IMG/VR virus record: IMGVR_UViG_3300025096_000010
Span: 1 to 64,000 of that record
Source of the DNA: a virus
DNA length: 64,000 nucleotides
Reading direction: 5' to 3' (one strand)
The notes under the pieces were generated by a model. That model was not told the DNA's origin, made no database searches, and saw only the letters and a program-made list of their open reading frames with translations. Below are positions 17,394 through 25,797 of the stretch, one piece after another (positions within the stretch are counted from its first letter, which is position 1; every line of letters starts with the position of its first letter). The position numbers and the translations under genes were made by a program.

Positions 17394-17537
17394 AGCCCCC
17401 ACCAGCGATAAGAAAACCACAGACTAATCGCCAGTGGGGGTTAAGCAAAGAGGGCATCCAGTTTTATGCGGTTACTGGACAGGACACATTACTAACCAGA
17501 GCTGCAACACCCCGCCGCAATTCCATATGCCCTCTTT
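17394..17537 (-). promoter_or_regulatory. two-stem structured leader/attenuator before the DNA polymerase
   Basis: In transcription order, an 11-bp perfect stem (17527-17537 with 17447-17457, AAAGAGGGCAT) encloses about 70 nt. A second long stem then forms, CCCCCAC with GTGGGGG, extended by GCGAT/ATCGC to 14 bp with two mismatches (17404-17417 with 17427-17440). That stem is followed by CTTTCCTTTA just before the polymerase ATG, so it could act as an intrinsic terminator or attenuator inside the operon. A 20-codon ORF starts inside the first loop and could be a leader peptide. No known riboswitch class was recognised. Confidence 0.55.
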
Positions 17538-17543
17538 ATTCTC

Positions 17544-17840
17544 CTAGGGAGAGACTTTTTCTGCGTCGGGAGTATCCACGTAGTAATGAATGGCTTCTTC
17601 CAAGCCATCGTCCGTTTTACTATCCGGTTCGTCTTCCGCCACGGGCATGGGGAGTGGAAGCTCCAGTTGCTCAACGTCAATGCCAAGGGTCGATACCAAG
17701 GCGTCTCTCACTGTGACCAGTTTGAGGCGGTTGATTGCGACTTCCGCAAGCTGTTCGTCCAGCTTGGTAATCATATCTGTGAGCATCTTAGCCTCGCCAG
17801 TGAGGATAGGAATCGTAGGATCTGTAGGTTCTCCAGACAT
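17544..17840 (-). CDS. small acidic hypothetical protein
   Basis: A 98-residue acidic protein: a helical N-terminal half (about 10-55, AKMLTDMITKLDEQLAEVAI) and an acidic, Pro-rich C-terminal tail. I start it at the Met at 17840, 2 bp after the upstream stop, not at an upstream Met inside the previous gene. Acidic tails are common in phage ssDNA-binding proteins and their partners, and the gene next to it is a candidate for such a role. No firm assignment. Confidence 0.6.
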   Translation of the reverse strand: MSGEPTDPTIPILTGEAKMLTDMITKLDEQLAEVAINRLKLVTVRDALVSTLGIDVEQLELPLPMPVAEDEPDSKTDDGLEEAIHYYVDTPDAEKVSP

Positions 17841-17842
17841 GA

Positions 17843-18493
17843 CTAGCGTGCGTTGAAGTCTGCGATCCACTCAGCCACGGCCTTGTCGGGCGCGTTCTGA
17901 GACACGGTGAGCATGGGTGCGAACCAGCTATACTTACCCCTAGTGATGGGGCAGGACTCAAAGTTCCACAGAACTTCCCCGAGGTTTTTGTCTCGGTTGA
18001 AGGCTGCATAAGTAGCCAGACGCTTGAAGGTCTGCCGGTAGGCGTCCTTTGCCACGTTGATTTTCCCGAGGGCGTATCGGTGCTCCCCGATGGTGAACGG
18101 GTAAGCCCCGTCATTTTTATCGTCCTTAGGCTGCTTGAACAACAGAGTGATCTCTGCGAATTCAAGCAGGTTATACTCCGAGGATTCCGCGAGCTTCGCC
18201 CGCACCTCCTCGGTGTATGCGATTTGGGGCATCGCGTCCTCTTCAAAGGGTACATCTTCACGCCAGCCCTTTGTTGCGGCGAGCACGGATACTTCCGTAG
18301 GCTCTTCCGGGGGCAGCAGAATATGCTTCTTATCGAGGACGGCACTCCCGAAGGGCGCGTCAATGTCACTCGTCTTTTGGACGATGTTCAAGCGGGGGAT
18401 ATCAATATCCGAGGCGTCGATGACGAAGCCAGCTTCGTTAGGGATCATCCCTCCTTTAGGTGCGGCTGCGAGAGCCGTAGTTTCGTTACTCAT
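17843..18493 (-). CDS. replication-associated protein, possibly ssDNA-binding
   Basis: A 216-residue protein between the Cas4-like exonuclease and the polymerase. After a flexible N-terminus it has DIDIPRLNIVQKTSD and a beta-rich core with many aromatic residues, a layout seen in phage proteins annotated as single-strand binding. I found no diagnostic OB-fold motif, so this remains a guess from position and composition. Its start is preceded by an A/C-rich leader containing two AACCAA-type motifs and no Shine-Dalgarno site. Confidence 0.45.
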   Translation of the reverse strand: MSNETTALAAAPKGGMIPNEAGFVIDASDIDIPRLNIVQKTSDIDAPFGSAVLDKKHILLPPEEPTEVSVLAATKGWREDVPFEEDAMPQIAYTEEVRAKLAESSEYNLLEFAEITLLFKQPKDDKNDGAYPFTIGEHRYALGKINVAKDAYRQTFKRLATYAAFNRDKNLGEVLWNFESCPITRGKYSWFAPMLTVSQNAPDKAVAEWIADFNAR

Positions 18494-18521
18494 GGTTACG
18501 TTTTTGGTTCTTGGTTACAAC

Positions 18522-19637
18522 CTACGATAAAGTATACCGCGGGTCTGAGGTTTCGATAATGCCTGCGTCTTCGCAGGCGTCAACGAAATTGTCAGATAAT
18601 TTTCTCTTCCCTCCTTTTTCAGCCGTATCGCCCACGGCCTTAGCGAGTTTCGCTAGAGGAATATTTGCGTGTTTCAGCACATCTTCAGCACTCACTCCAA
18701 ATTCAGACGCTACTTCCAAGAGGCTTTCGTTGTCCATGATGCGTCGTGATGCTCCCATACTCTTCAGTTTAAGAGAGGGGAACTCGGTGCCATCCTTGGC
18801 TAGGGCTACCGCCTTCTTTTTGAAGCGGTCTGCCCAGTTGGAGACGATTTTAGCAATGGCCCACAGTTGTTCTACAATCTCAGGATCTTCCGTGCCTTCG
18901 ATATCTACGTCCGGTAGCTGGGGGTTGATCTTCTTGGCAACCTCGATAACCAGCCCACCGAGGGCGGGGCAGGAATCTTCATAGCGGCAGAAGCGACAGT
19001 TCACGTTGGGGGTCAGGTCACCCAGACTAGGGGTTCCCGAATCCCACTTGGGGCGGGTCTTCTCGGCTTTTTTAATAACGTCACTTAGCTCGGCTACAAT
19101 ACCGTCGACGTCCGTTCGGTTAAATGTGTGGTGAAGACTTGCGTTGTGCTTGGGTACATAGAACACGAATACTATTTTCTCTATGTCGGGGAACTTCTGG
19201 AAAGCTCCGACCGCATAAGCTTTCGCTTGCCAGTTCTTGTCGGGTGGGTCGATGATACTTATCCCTGTTTTGTAGTCTGCCATTACGGCTTCACCTGACT
19301 CAAGGATGAGGAACCTGTCGCAGGTTCCCCATGTTCCTGTCCCATCCAGTTCAACGTCGACTTGGATCTCGTTGTGCTCTTCGATAACAGGTGGAAAATT
19401 CCCCATGAATGCACCCTCCATCTCAACGATCTGCTCATAAATGGATAGTTCTTCTTCGTTATGCAGAGCCGAAGGATCGTGTACTTCCAAGGCTTCGTGG
19501 ATGCGGGTACCCATTTCAGCGGCGGCGTTTGTGCCGTCCCTGCCGTGGTAGCCCCCACAACCTGCCAAGTACTTGAGGCTGGAGGGGCTGAATTCAGCGT
19601 GGCCGCGCGAGCTGTGGTCTGGGCTATTTTTGTTCAT
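18522..19637 (-). CDS. Cas4/RecB-like exonuclease with Fe-S cysteines
   Basis: A 371-residue PD-(D/E)XK nuclease of the Cas4/AddB-like group. An early helix holds GTRIHEA (residues 43-49), Asp107 sits in TCDRF and Asp121-Lys123 in MADYKTG. Four cysteines suited to a 4Fe-4S cluster lie far apart, Cys27 and then Cys214, Cys217 and Cys223 (NCRFCRYEDSC), as in this family. The C-terminal 130 residues are helical. It probably resects DNA ends during phage recombination or replication. An AACCAA leader precedes the start. Confidence 0.8.
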   Translation of the reverse strand: MNKNSPDHSSRGHAEFSPSSLKYLAGCGGYHGRDGTNAAAEMGTRIHEALEVHDPSALHNEEELSIYEQIVEMEGAFMGNFPPVIEEHNEIQVDVELDGTGTWGTCDRFLILESGEAVMADYKTGISIIDPPDKNWQAKAYAVGAFQKFPDIEKIVFVFYVPKHNASLHHTFNRTDVDGIVAELSDVIKKAEKTRPKWDSGTPSLGDLTPNVNCRFCRYEDSCPALGGLVIEVAKKINPQLPDVDIEGTEDPEIVEQLWAIAKIVSNWADRFKKKAVALAKDGTEFPSLKLKSMGASRRIMDNESLLEVASEFGVSAEDVLKHANIPLAKLAKAVGDTAEKGGKRKLSDNFVDACEDAGIIETSDPRYTLS

Positions 19638-19667
19638 TTGTTGGTTGTATGTGTTGTTAATTCTTTT

Positions 19668-19883
19668 TCACTTGCCACTCTTCCGCGCATGGAACCCCAA
19701 GCGTTGGGGGGTGGAGGAGGGCAGGATATTGCAAGCCGCCCCGAACTGGGCAAGCTGGTTGTCATGCATCTCCTCGTCATTTGATAATCTCTCTCGGGCC
19801 TTCGCCGGAAAGGAGGCTGGTGTGTCACGCCTCTCACAATAGCTTACATGTGCCCTCAAGGATTCAAGGTATTCACTGTTCAT
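19668..19883 (-). CDS. small hypothetical protein, 71 aa
   Basis: Unrecognised small charged protein in the replication operon. The N-terminal 20 residues look helical and the rest irregular. The ATG at 19883 and stop at 19668 fit the spacing of the operon, 30 bp before the exonuclease start. A second frame across this stretch is also open but less protein-like, so the call is tentative. Confidence 0.45.
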   Translation of the reverse strand: MNSEYLESLRAHVSYCERRDTPASFPAKARERLSNDEEMHDNQLAQFGAACNILPSSTPQRLGFHARKSGK

Positions 19884-19909
19884 GGCAGTTTAGGAGTGGA
19901 GAATGGACA

Positions 19910-20158
19910 TTAGAAAAATAAATCGTTTGGTTTCTTGGGATCAAAGGTTTCTTTTGTGCGGTCTCCTTCAGGATTGTCTGCCCAAAGTCCATCATCCATA
20001 AGGAACATAAGTTTATCTATATTTTCTCTGGTTGATTTTAGTAGGCGGCACTGTTGGACCCTTGTGGTCGGCAGTTTACTTTTGTTTGCAATATCGAGTA
20101 GGCGTTTTTTCATCGGCCTCAAGATTTTTGCTGCTTTCGCGTATTGGTCGTATTTCAT
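19910..20158 (-). CDS. small helical hypothetical protein, 82 aa
   Basis: A basic, helix-rich protein (KYDQYAKAAKILRPMKKRLLDI near the start) with an acidic, Pro-rich end. The Met at 20158 is preceded by AACCAAAAACCAAACC, the same A/C leader found before many genes here, which favours it over an upstream Met overlapping the helicase stop. It may bind nucleic acid, given its position between the helicase and the nuclease, but nothing proves this. Confidence 0.6.
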   Translation of the reverse strand: MKYDQYAKAAKILRPMKKRLLDIANKSKLPTTRVQQCRLLKSTRENIDKLMFLMDDGLWADNPEGDRTKETFDPKKPNDLFF

Positions 20159-20187
20159 GGTTTGGTTTTTGGTTAGTATGAAGTTGT

Positions 20188-21483
20188 TCAAACTCCGTGT
20201 AGTTCCGCTATGTTTAGAGCTTTCCGTTGTACGGAAGCCATGACGGCTTCCTCGACGGTCCCCGCCGCGACTAGAATCTTTTGAATGGCGTCACTCTTAG
20301 CCCCGTTCCGGTGGATTCGGCCTAAGGTTTGCAGGTAGCTTTTAGCATCGAAAGTAGGGCTGATCAGTGAAATTCGTGGTCTGTTACCGTGGGTGTCGTG
20401 GAGAGAGATACCCAACCCTCCTGCGGCTATATTAGCTACGATACAATGCGTTTTATCCGCTTGGAAATCGTCGATAACTTTTTGCCGTTCTTGGGCTGAC
20501 TGCCCGCCTTCTATCCTACCGCATTGAAGCAGCCCACACAGGGCGTCTACGGTGTCTTTGTAGTTCACAAAAATAACAAGGCTGTTTCCTTCGTGAATCA
20601 GGTAGTCGGCTGTGTCCGCCATTTCTGGGACTTTGAAGGACTCCGCGAGTTGGCGAGCCCTGCCTAGGTTTACAATCAGGTGTTCGCTGTTGGCTACGGT
20701 GCCATGTTCAATATAGTCTGTGATGATATCTGGAGTTATTCCCAACTCGTCGTAAGCATCGAAGATCTTATTTGAGTCCTTGAAGTCAATGGGCTCCACG
20801 AAAACCATGTTGCCACGGAACGAGTCGGGGAAGTCTTTAACAGTTAGTCTGCGCGCACATTGTCCATACATCTCTGCGTGTAGTTCCTTGAGGGCGCTCC
20901 GTCTCAATAGCTTCCAGTTGTTCCATTGGTCTTTGAAGCATCCCTTTTTACGCATCCACTTAAACCAGTTCTGGAGGGGGAACACATCTTTGTTGAGAGA
21001 GTGGAGCCCGAGGCAGAAGCCCAGTGCCCTCATCTCTACAGGAGTCTCACTGGCGGTGGCGGACATCCCGTGGACCCTGAATTTCTGCAGGACTAGGGAA
21101 ATCAATAGTTGGGCGTTAAGCGTGAAGGGGCCTTTAGCTTTGTGGATCTCGTCCATTAGTACGAAAGTGTTCCGCGGTAAGTGCCACTTGAAAATTTTCT
21201 TTCCCTTCCGGCTCATGAATTTTGTGTTGCCGGTGCGTATTTTTTCGTAGTTGAGGACAAATACGGGGTCAATACCGAACTCCTCAAGCTCACGTTCCCA
21301 GCTGGTAATGACTGCCTTGGGGCAGATCACTGCGACGGGGAACCCCAGCATCTTCGCGATGTAACAGGCGACCACGGTTTTACCGCATCCCGTGCTGGAA
21401 CCGTCCAAGGTGTTTATACGTCTGGCTAGCAGGTTGATAAAGAAGTCTGCAGCTCCTTGTTGCGGTGTGTAGAGTGTTTTCAC
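20188..21483 (-). CDS. SNF2-like SF2 helicase/translocase
   Basis: A 431-residue helicase with the superfamily 2 motifs: Walker A GSSTGCGKT (28-36), Ia-like AVICPKAVITSW, Walker B DEIH (111-114), motif III MSATA (140-144) and motif VI QTLGRIHRNG (about 385-394) with two arginines. It has two RecA-like domains with a short insertion and no extra domain, typical of small phage SNF2/UvsW-like enzymes used in branch migration or strand displacement. The start is GTG at 21483. It lies beside a Holliday-junction resolvase, consistent with a recombination role. Confidence 0.85.
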   Translation of the reverse strand: MKTLYTPQQGAADFFINLLARRINTLDGSSTGCGKTVVACYIAKMLGFPVAVICPKAVITSWERELEEFGIDPVFVLNYEKIRTGNTKFMSRKGKKIFKWHLPRNTFVLMDEIHKAKGPFTLNAQLLISLVLQKFRVHGMSATASETPVEMRALGFCLGLHSLNKDVFPLQNWFKWMRKKGCFKDQWNNWKLLRRSALKELHAEMYGQCARRLTVKDFPDSFRGNMVFVEPIDFKDSNKIFDAYDELGITPDIITDYIEHGTVANSEHLIVNLGRARQLAESFKVPEMADTADYLIHEGNSLVIFVNYKDTVDALCGLLQCGRIEGGQSAQERQKVIDDFQADKTHCIVANIAAGGLGISLHDTHGNRPRISLISPTFDAKSYLQTLGRIHRNGAKSDAIQKILVAAGTVEEAVMASVQRKALNIAELHGV

Positions 21484-21510
21484 ACGGGCTATTTACCAGA
21501 TCTTTCAGCC

Positions 21511-22008
21511 TCAACAAGAAAATTCTTTAATTTCTTTTCCACGGATGTAGAGGGCAATCAGGTAGGCGTCGATCATCCCGTCGTGGGGGGTGCGGCATCG
21601 CTTGTTCTTGAGCCAGTTTTCTTGAGGGGCCTTCTCTTCAGCCACGAAAAGCGCGGCCTCCTTTGTCTTACCTTTGATGGTGTTCCCCAGTATGTGCTTC
21701 TGCCATTTATGGACGCTGACCCGCTTGACGGCATAGTCATGGGACTCAGCCATTCCCAACAGCTTCCCGAAGCTAATCGCCATTGAGCGTACAGCTTGTG
21801 AGCTTTTGGCATGGGCTAGGGGCTCTTCGATGGCCAGTTCAAATGGGGTGCACAATTCGGTCAACCAGTTGTTGATCTTGCGGATGTCTATCTCCCGCTT
21901 CTTGGAGCGTTGGAGACAGGGCATTGGGATCTTGTCTATTATAGAGCCGCTGTGTTTTGAGATGGCACAAAGGCCCCCATCCAAACCGTTATCTACCCCT
22001 ACGATCAT
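21511..22008 (-). CDS. RuvC-like Holliday junction resolvase
   Basis: A 165-residue RNase H-fold nuclease with the RuvC pattern of acidic residues: Asp6 in VGVDNGLDGG, Glu61/Glu62 in LAIEEPLA, and the C-terminal pair Asp143 and Asp147 in HDGMIDAYLIA. The length suits this family. It would cut four-way or branched DNA to resolve recombination intermediates and clear concatemers before packaging. It sits next to the SF2 helicase and the small-terminase candidate. Confidence 0.85.
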   Translation of the reverse strand: MIVGVDNGLDGGLCAISKHSGSIIDKIPMPCLQRSKKREIDIRKINNWLTELCTPFELAIEEPLAHAKSSQAVRSMAISFGKLLGMAESHDYAVKRVSVHKWQKHILGNTIKGKTKEAALFVAEEKAPQENWLKNKRCRTPHDGMIDAYLIALYIRGKEIKEFSC

Positions 22009-22011
22009 TCG

Positions 22012-22260
22012 TTATCTAAACTGGTCTATCAGTCTAGCCGAGACAAGCAAACCATTACCAGTCTCAGGAACGAAAAACTCCAGATCTTTCTGTGAGCACC
22101 TTAGGAAAGCCACTTCTTTCCCCGTCTTTGGTATCACGCGATAAAAGTGACCTACAAGGGGCACCCGTTTGAACGTGAAGTCATCAATATCGGGGAGCTG
22201 TACCCGCACCATTGCGACGGGCTGCTCCTCTTTGACTTTATTCTGGAACAGTTTACTCAT
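22012..22260 (-). CDS. hypothetical protein, 82 aa
   Basis: A compact, beta-rich basic protein (VAMVRVQLPDIDDFTFKRV, EVAFLRCS) with no recognised domain. Its ATG at 22260 overlaps the stop of the upstream gene, and the next gene begins 3 bp downstream, so it is tightly embedded in the replication/packaging operon. It also has a G-rich ribosome-binding-like stretch (GGGGGATGAG). Function unknown. Confidence 0.65.
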   Translation of the reverse strand: MSKLFQNKVKEEQPVAMVRVQLPDIDDFTFKRVPLVGHFYRVIPKTGKEVAFLRCSQKDLEFFVPETGNGLLVSARLIDQFR

Positions 22261-22589
22261 CCCCCAAGGATACTAGTATCCAGAAAGCAGGGCGTCGAAG
22301 GGCCTAAGTACGTTTTGATCAGTTCGCTCATAGCTTCTAGTGCTAGCTTTTCTGACAAGTTGTGTTTTTCACGCAGAATGGTTTTGACCATGTCTATGCT
22401 GTAGCAGGCCCGCGGGTGTGTATCCGCCCCTTCTATAATCCCTATCAGGGCGTCGTGTAACTCGGGTAGAAGGATGAATGGGATATCCGGGGATTTGATT
22501 TTCTTAGACGGGGGGCCTAGGAATGCGCGCCTATCAAAAGATAGGTCACCCATTCGCCCCCCGTCGAAGTCATCAAAGTTGTTAATCAT
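22257..22589 (-). CDS. hypothetical protein, 110 aa
   Basis: A helical, soluble protein; the central part (FILLPELHDALIGIIEGA and onward) and the C-terminal part resemble a small helical bundle. It overlaps both neighbours by a few bases, suggesting translational coupling from the small-terminase candidate. No motif was recognised. It may be a packaging or replication accessory factor by position. Confidence 0.65.
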   Translation of the reverse strand: MINNFDDFDGGRMGDLSFDRRAFLGPPSKKIKSPDIPFILLPELHDALIGIIEGADTHPRACYSIDMVKTILREKHNLSEKLALEAMSELIKTYLGPSTPCFLDTSILGG

Positions 22590-23175
22590 TGTCTGGGTTA
22601 ATATCTATGACTTTCTTGGGCCTTATGGCCCCTCGCCCGCGGTCTGCTTTGGCATTGTTAAGGATAGAGATGTCGATTTGCATGGTGCTGGCCCCGCCCC
22701 CCTTTGCGTTGAGTCCAAGGTTTCGCCGGATTAGCTGATCCAGTTCCGAGAGTTCTCGTACGGTTTTAGGTCCCCGTAGGTGAGTTACACTGTCCCGCAG
22801 GAGTTTGATCCCCGCAGCAGCTATGTAATGCTGGTATTTATCTGCGGGGGAGGATTGCCGCTCGGCTATTTCCATCATGGTTTTATCCTCATCTTTTCTA
22901 GCGTCATGTTGAGCACAGAGGATGGCATCGTCTGTCATGTTGTGAAGTTCCCCGTCAAGGTCGGCAGCAAGTTGATCTGTGGGGGGCTCATTTTCGACAG
23001 CCGGTTCGTGGGGGACATTGCCACCCTTCCTAGGTGGGAGCCCCGCCGCCTTGAACCATCTCCGCACTGTACCTGCGTGGACTCCGAGTTCCCGCGCTAT
23101 GACATTCATCCTGTAGTTCTTATTGTGCATCTCTAAAGCTCTGCGCTTTAGTTCGTCTTTGGGGTTGTCACTCAC
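22582..23175 (-). CDS. terS: helix-turn-helix protein, probable small terminase subunit
   Basis: A 197-residue protein. Residues about 8-45 form a clear helix-turn-helix (ELKRRALEMHNKNY then IARELGVHAGTVRRWF), followed by a Pro-rich linker and a helical region with a short C-terminal tail. This layout and its position next to the large terminase suggest the DNA-recognition subunit of the packaging motor. Unusually, it is divergent from the large subunit, with only 29 bp between the starts. A transcription regulator is the alternative. Confidence 0.6.
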   Translation of the reverse strand: MSDNPKDELKRRALEMHNKNYRMNVIARELGVHAGTVRRWFKAAGLPPRKGGNVPHEPAVENEPPTDQLAADLDGELHNMTDDAILCAQHDARKDEDKTMMEIAERQSSPADKYQHYIAAAGIKLLRDSVTHLRGPKTVRELSELDQLIRRNLGLNAKGGGASTMQIDISILNNAKADRGRGAIRPKKVIDINPDND

Positions 23176-23204
23176 AGGCGCGGTCCTTACTTTACGTTTT
23201 GATT

Positions 23205-24989
23205 ATGGCTTCAAAGAAGAAGACCTACAAGCAGATACTCGATCCCGTCATCGACCCCAAGACTAAGCAGATGGACGTCGGTGGGCTACTAATCCCCCCA
23301 ACCAGTTTAATAACGGCTTTACTTTATGGCTTTGCACACCACACCCATGCCAAGGCAAAAGAATATTATTTTTGGAAGGTGTGCGATGAGCTGTGGAATC
23401 ATGTAGATCTACCGGAACAGTTGATGGTGCGGCATCCGTGGGCGGAAGAGATGATACGGTGTGCGATTGAGAATAAATATTTGGCGATTGGTGGGTCCGC
23501 TTCGTCGGGTAAATCGCATACTATGGCCGCGTGGGGTATAGTAAACTGGTTGTCTCAACCCAAGGATACACTGGTTTTGATGACCTCGACGACGTTACGT
23601 GAGGCACGTAAACGTATCTGGGGGTCGGTGATGTCTTTGTTAACTGTCATTGAAGGGGCTCCGGTTAAAATCAGGGACTCCATTGGGAACGCCGCATATG
23701 TCGATGAGAAGGGGACGCTTATTGAACGGGCGGGCCTAAGCCTTATTTCTGCGGAGAAATCTAAGACACGTGAGGCCGTGGGAAAATTTATCGGGATCAA
23801 GCAGAAGCGTGTAATTTTGGTCGGGGATGAGCTGTCCGAACTTTCAGAGGCGATTCTTCAGGCGGGTTTGACGAACTTGTCGAAGAACCCTGAGTTCCAA
23901 CTCATCGGGATGTCAAACCCGAATAGCCGGTTTGACGCTTTTGGTATCTGGTCTCAGCCCAAAGGGGGGTGGGATTCGGTGGATACTAATACATACGATA
24001 ACTGGGAGACAAAGTGGGGCGGGCATTACCTACGGTTGGACGGGGAGCGGTCCCCTAATATTATGGCGGGGGAGACCCTGTATCCATGGCTACCGACACA
24101 GGAAAAACTCGACGAGGATAAGGCTCTATTGGGGGTCGAATCGCGGGGTTATATGCGGATGGTACGCGCGGTGTTCTTTGATTCGGATGAAACCACCGGA
24201 ATCTACAGTGAATCTGAGTTGGCTACCTGCGGGGCCATGAATAAGGTGGACTGGGCCAGCGCCCCAGTAAACGTCGCGGGGTGTGACCCCGCGTTTACCA
24301 ATGGTGGGGACCGTACGATTCTCTATACCGCGTCGGTCGGGTATGATAAATCCGGCCAATACGTGATAGAGTTTGGGGAGGCGATTCATTTGAATGATGA
24401 TGCGACCAACAAGGCCGTTCCACGGACTTATCAAATCGTTAGGCAGATTAAGGAACATTGCGAGAAACGGAAAATTCTCCCTGAGAATTTAGCGGTCGAT
24501 GCCACCGGAGCGGGAGCCCCTTTTTGTGATGTGCTGGCGGGGGAGTGGGCTGGGACTTTTATGCGGGTGAGTTTTGGGGGTAAGCCTAGTGATAAGCGGG
24601 TCAGCATGAGTAGTAAGCTCACGGGGGTCGAGATGTACACAAATCGTGTATCCGAGATGTGGTTCGTGGGAAAAGAATTGATGCGGACAAAGCAGATGTT
24701 CGGGGTGGGGCCAGACTTGGCTCAAGAGATCACGGGGCGAAATTACGATTTAGTTAAAACAGGGTCGCTCAAGGTGAAGATCGAGCCTAAGCCTGAGTTT
24801 AAGGGGCGATTCGGCAGGAGCCCCGACTTGGCGGACGCTGCATTTCTGGCCCTCGACTGTGCTCGCCAGCGTCTTGGTCTCGTAGCGATTGACCCCCCAC
24901 AAGCGGATTCTGGAACGGTCCGCCCACCTGTAACTATCAAGCAGTTGGATAGCGCGCTAAGCAACCCTGAGGCGGCATTGCTGGATTGA
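23205..24989 (+). CDS. terL: terminase large subunit
   Basis: A 594-residue packaging motor and nuclease. Walker A is GGSASSGKS at 96-104, Walker B VILVGDE at 203-209, and a coupling SNPNSR segment lies at about 237-242. The RNase H-like nuclease has Asp361 (GCDPAF), Asp431 (VDATGAG) and Asp540/Asp543 (SPDLADAAF). It cuts concatemeric DNA and drives it into the prohead. I use the ATG at 23205; a TTG six bases earlier is in frame. It starts a plus-strand operon leading into the giant gene, about 30 kb from the portal. Confidence 0.92.
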   Translation: MASKKKTYKQILDPVIDPKTKQMDVGGLLIPPTSLITALLYGFAHHTHAKAKEYYFWKVCDELWNHVDLPEQLMVRHPWAEEMIRCAIENKYLAIGGSASSGKSHTMAAWGIVNWLSQPKDTLVLMTSTTLREARKRIWGSVMSLLTVIEGAPVKIRDSIGNAAYVDEKGTLIERAGLSLISAEKSKTREAVGKFIGIKQKRVILVGDELSELSEAILQAGLTNLSKNPEFQLIGMSNPNSRFDAFGIWSQPKGGWDSVDTNTYDNWETKWGGHYLRLDGERSPNIMAGETLYPWLPTQEKLDEDKALLGVESRGYMRMVRAVFFDSDETTGIYSESELATCGAMNKVDWASAPVNVAGCDPAFTNGGDRTILYTASVGYDKSGQYVIEFGEAIHLNDDATNKAVPRTYQIVRQIKEHCEKRKILPENLAVDATGAGAPFCDVLAGEWAGTFMRVSFGGKPSDKRVSMSSKLTGVEMYTNRVSEMWFVGKELMRTKQMFGVGPDLAQEITGRNYDLVKTGSLKVKIEPKPEFKGRFGRSPDLADAAFLALDCARQRLGLVAIDPPQADSGTVRPPVTIKQLDSALSNPEAALLD

Positions 24990-25013
24990 CTTATAATCCC
25001 TGAAATATAGTAT
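24986..25013 (+). promoter_or_regulatory. sigma70-like promoter candidate, possibly giving a leaderless transcript
   Basis: TTGACT (24986-24991) and TAGTAT (25008-25013) are separated by 16 bp, close to the sigma70 consensus. The next ATG begins at 25019, so a transcript from this promoter would have almost no leader. It overlaps the end of the terminase gene. Other starts in the window also have a TA-rich box just before the ATG, so this may instead be a general AT-rich initiation region. Confidence 0.35.
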
Positions 25014-25018
25014 ACGGC

Positions 25019-25795
25019 ATGGCTGAAGTGGATGCAGTTACTAAATCGCGTCAGGATTTTGCAGAGGTTCTTCGTAAACACCGCATAAAAGGAATGGGCC
25101 GTGCGGATATGCTGGATAGGTGGGAACAATTAGGTCCCTCTGGGTTTGGGGCGACCCTTGGGGCTTCTCCCGAGATCGACCCGGAACTTGACGATATTGA
25201 CTCGAAAAAATACCTCGATCCCGACAAGTTTAAGACCTTTGTTGACAAGATGTACTCGGGGAAGATGGACACTGCGAGGGACAGACAGCAAAGAAGGCAA
25301 ATCGAACGCAGCGATTTTGCACGGCAACAGAAGTCGCGTAAGCTGGACCGGGAAGCTGCATTTACGGATAAGATGGACCGGCAGCGTAAGGAGAGTGCCG
25401 CGAAGTTTGGTGTAAAACACGAGGTGGAAACTCCCGGTTTGGATAGGATCGCCGCGATGCAGGACGCACCTTTTGGTACAAGCACCGCTCATGCGGGGGA
25501 AATTGCCAAGGGGGTTGGGCAACAGTCTAGGCGGACGGTAACTCCTAGGTCGGCAGCTTTTGGAGCTGAGGCGCGCGCCCACGAAAGGGCCGGAAATAAA
25601 GCGGAGGCGGCAAAAGCCCGTGCTGCACAGTTTGCGGAACGTCGCGGGGAACCCAACATCAGGGGGCAGGTAGAGAAACAGCGAGAGAGGGAGCGCGAAC
25701 GAGACGCTAGAGAGAAACATCTAAAAGATAAGGCAGCTAGGGAGGCTGATGCAGCTGCAGCCAAAGCGAGAGCCGAAGCTGAGAAAAACAGATAG
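25019..25795 (+). CDS. charged coiled-coil protein downstream of terminase
   Basis: A 258-residue protein, extremely rich in Arg, Lys, Glu and Ala. Residues about 65-130 and 175-258 should form long coiled coils (KQRERERERDAREKHLKDK). A hydrophobic fold is absent apart from residues 20-50. Between the terminase and the two large proteins that follow, it is likely to be a virion-internal or assembly protein. It has no Shine-Dalgarno site. Confidence 0.7.
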   Translation: MAEVDAVTKSRQDFAEVLRKHRIKGMGRADMLDRWEQLGPSGFGATLGASPEIDPELDDIDSKKYLDPDKFKTFVDKMYSGKMDTARDRQQRRQIERSDFARQQKSRKLDREAAFTDKMDRQRKESAAKFGVKHEVETPGLDRIAAMQDAPFGTSTAHAGEIAKGVGQQSRRTVTPRSAAFGAEARAHERAGNKAEAAKARAAQFAERRGEPNIRGQVEKQRERERERDAREKHLKDKAAREADAAAAKARAEAEKNR

Positions 25796-25797
25796 CG

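Noticed and set aside
18522-19637. Cas4 as part of a CRISPR system
   Set aside because: No Cas1/Cas2 or repeats nearby; position among replication genes fits a phage exonuclease.
20188-20191. Upstream start for the 82-aa protein overlapping the helicase stop
   Set aside because: The Met at 20158 follows the typical A/C leader, whereas the extension is encoded by that leader itself.
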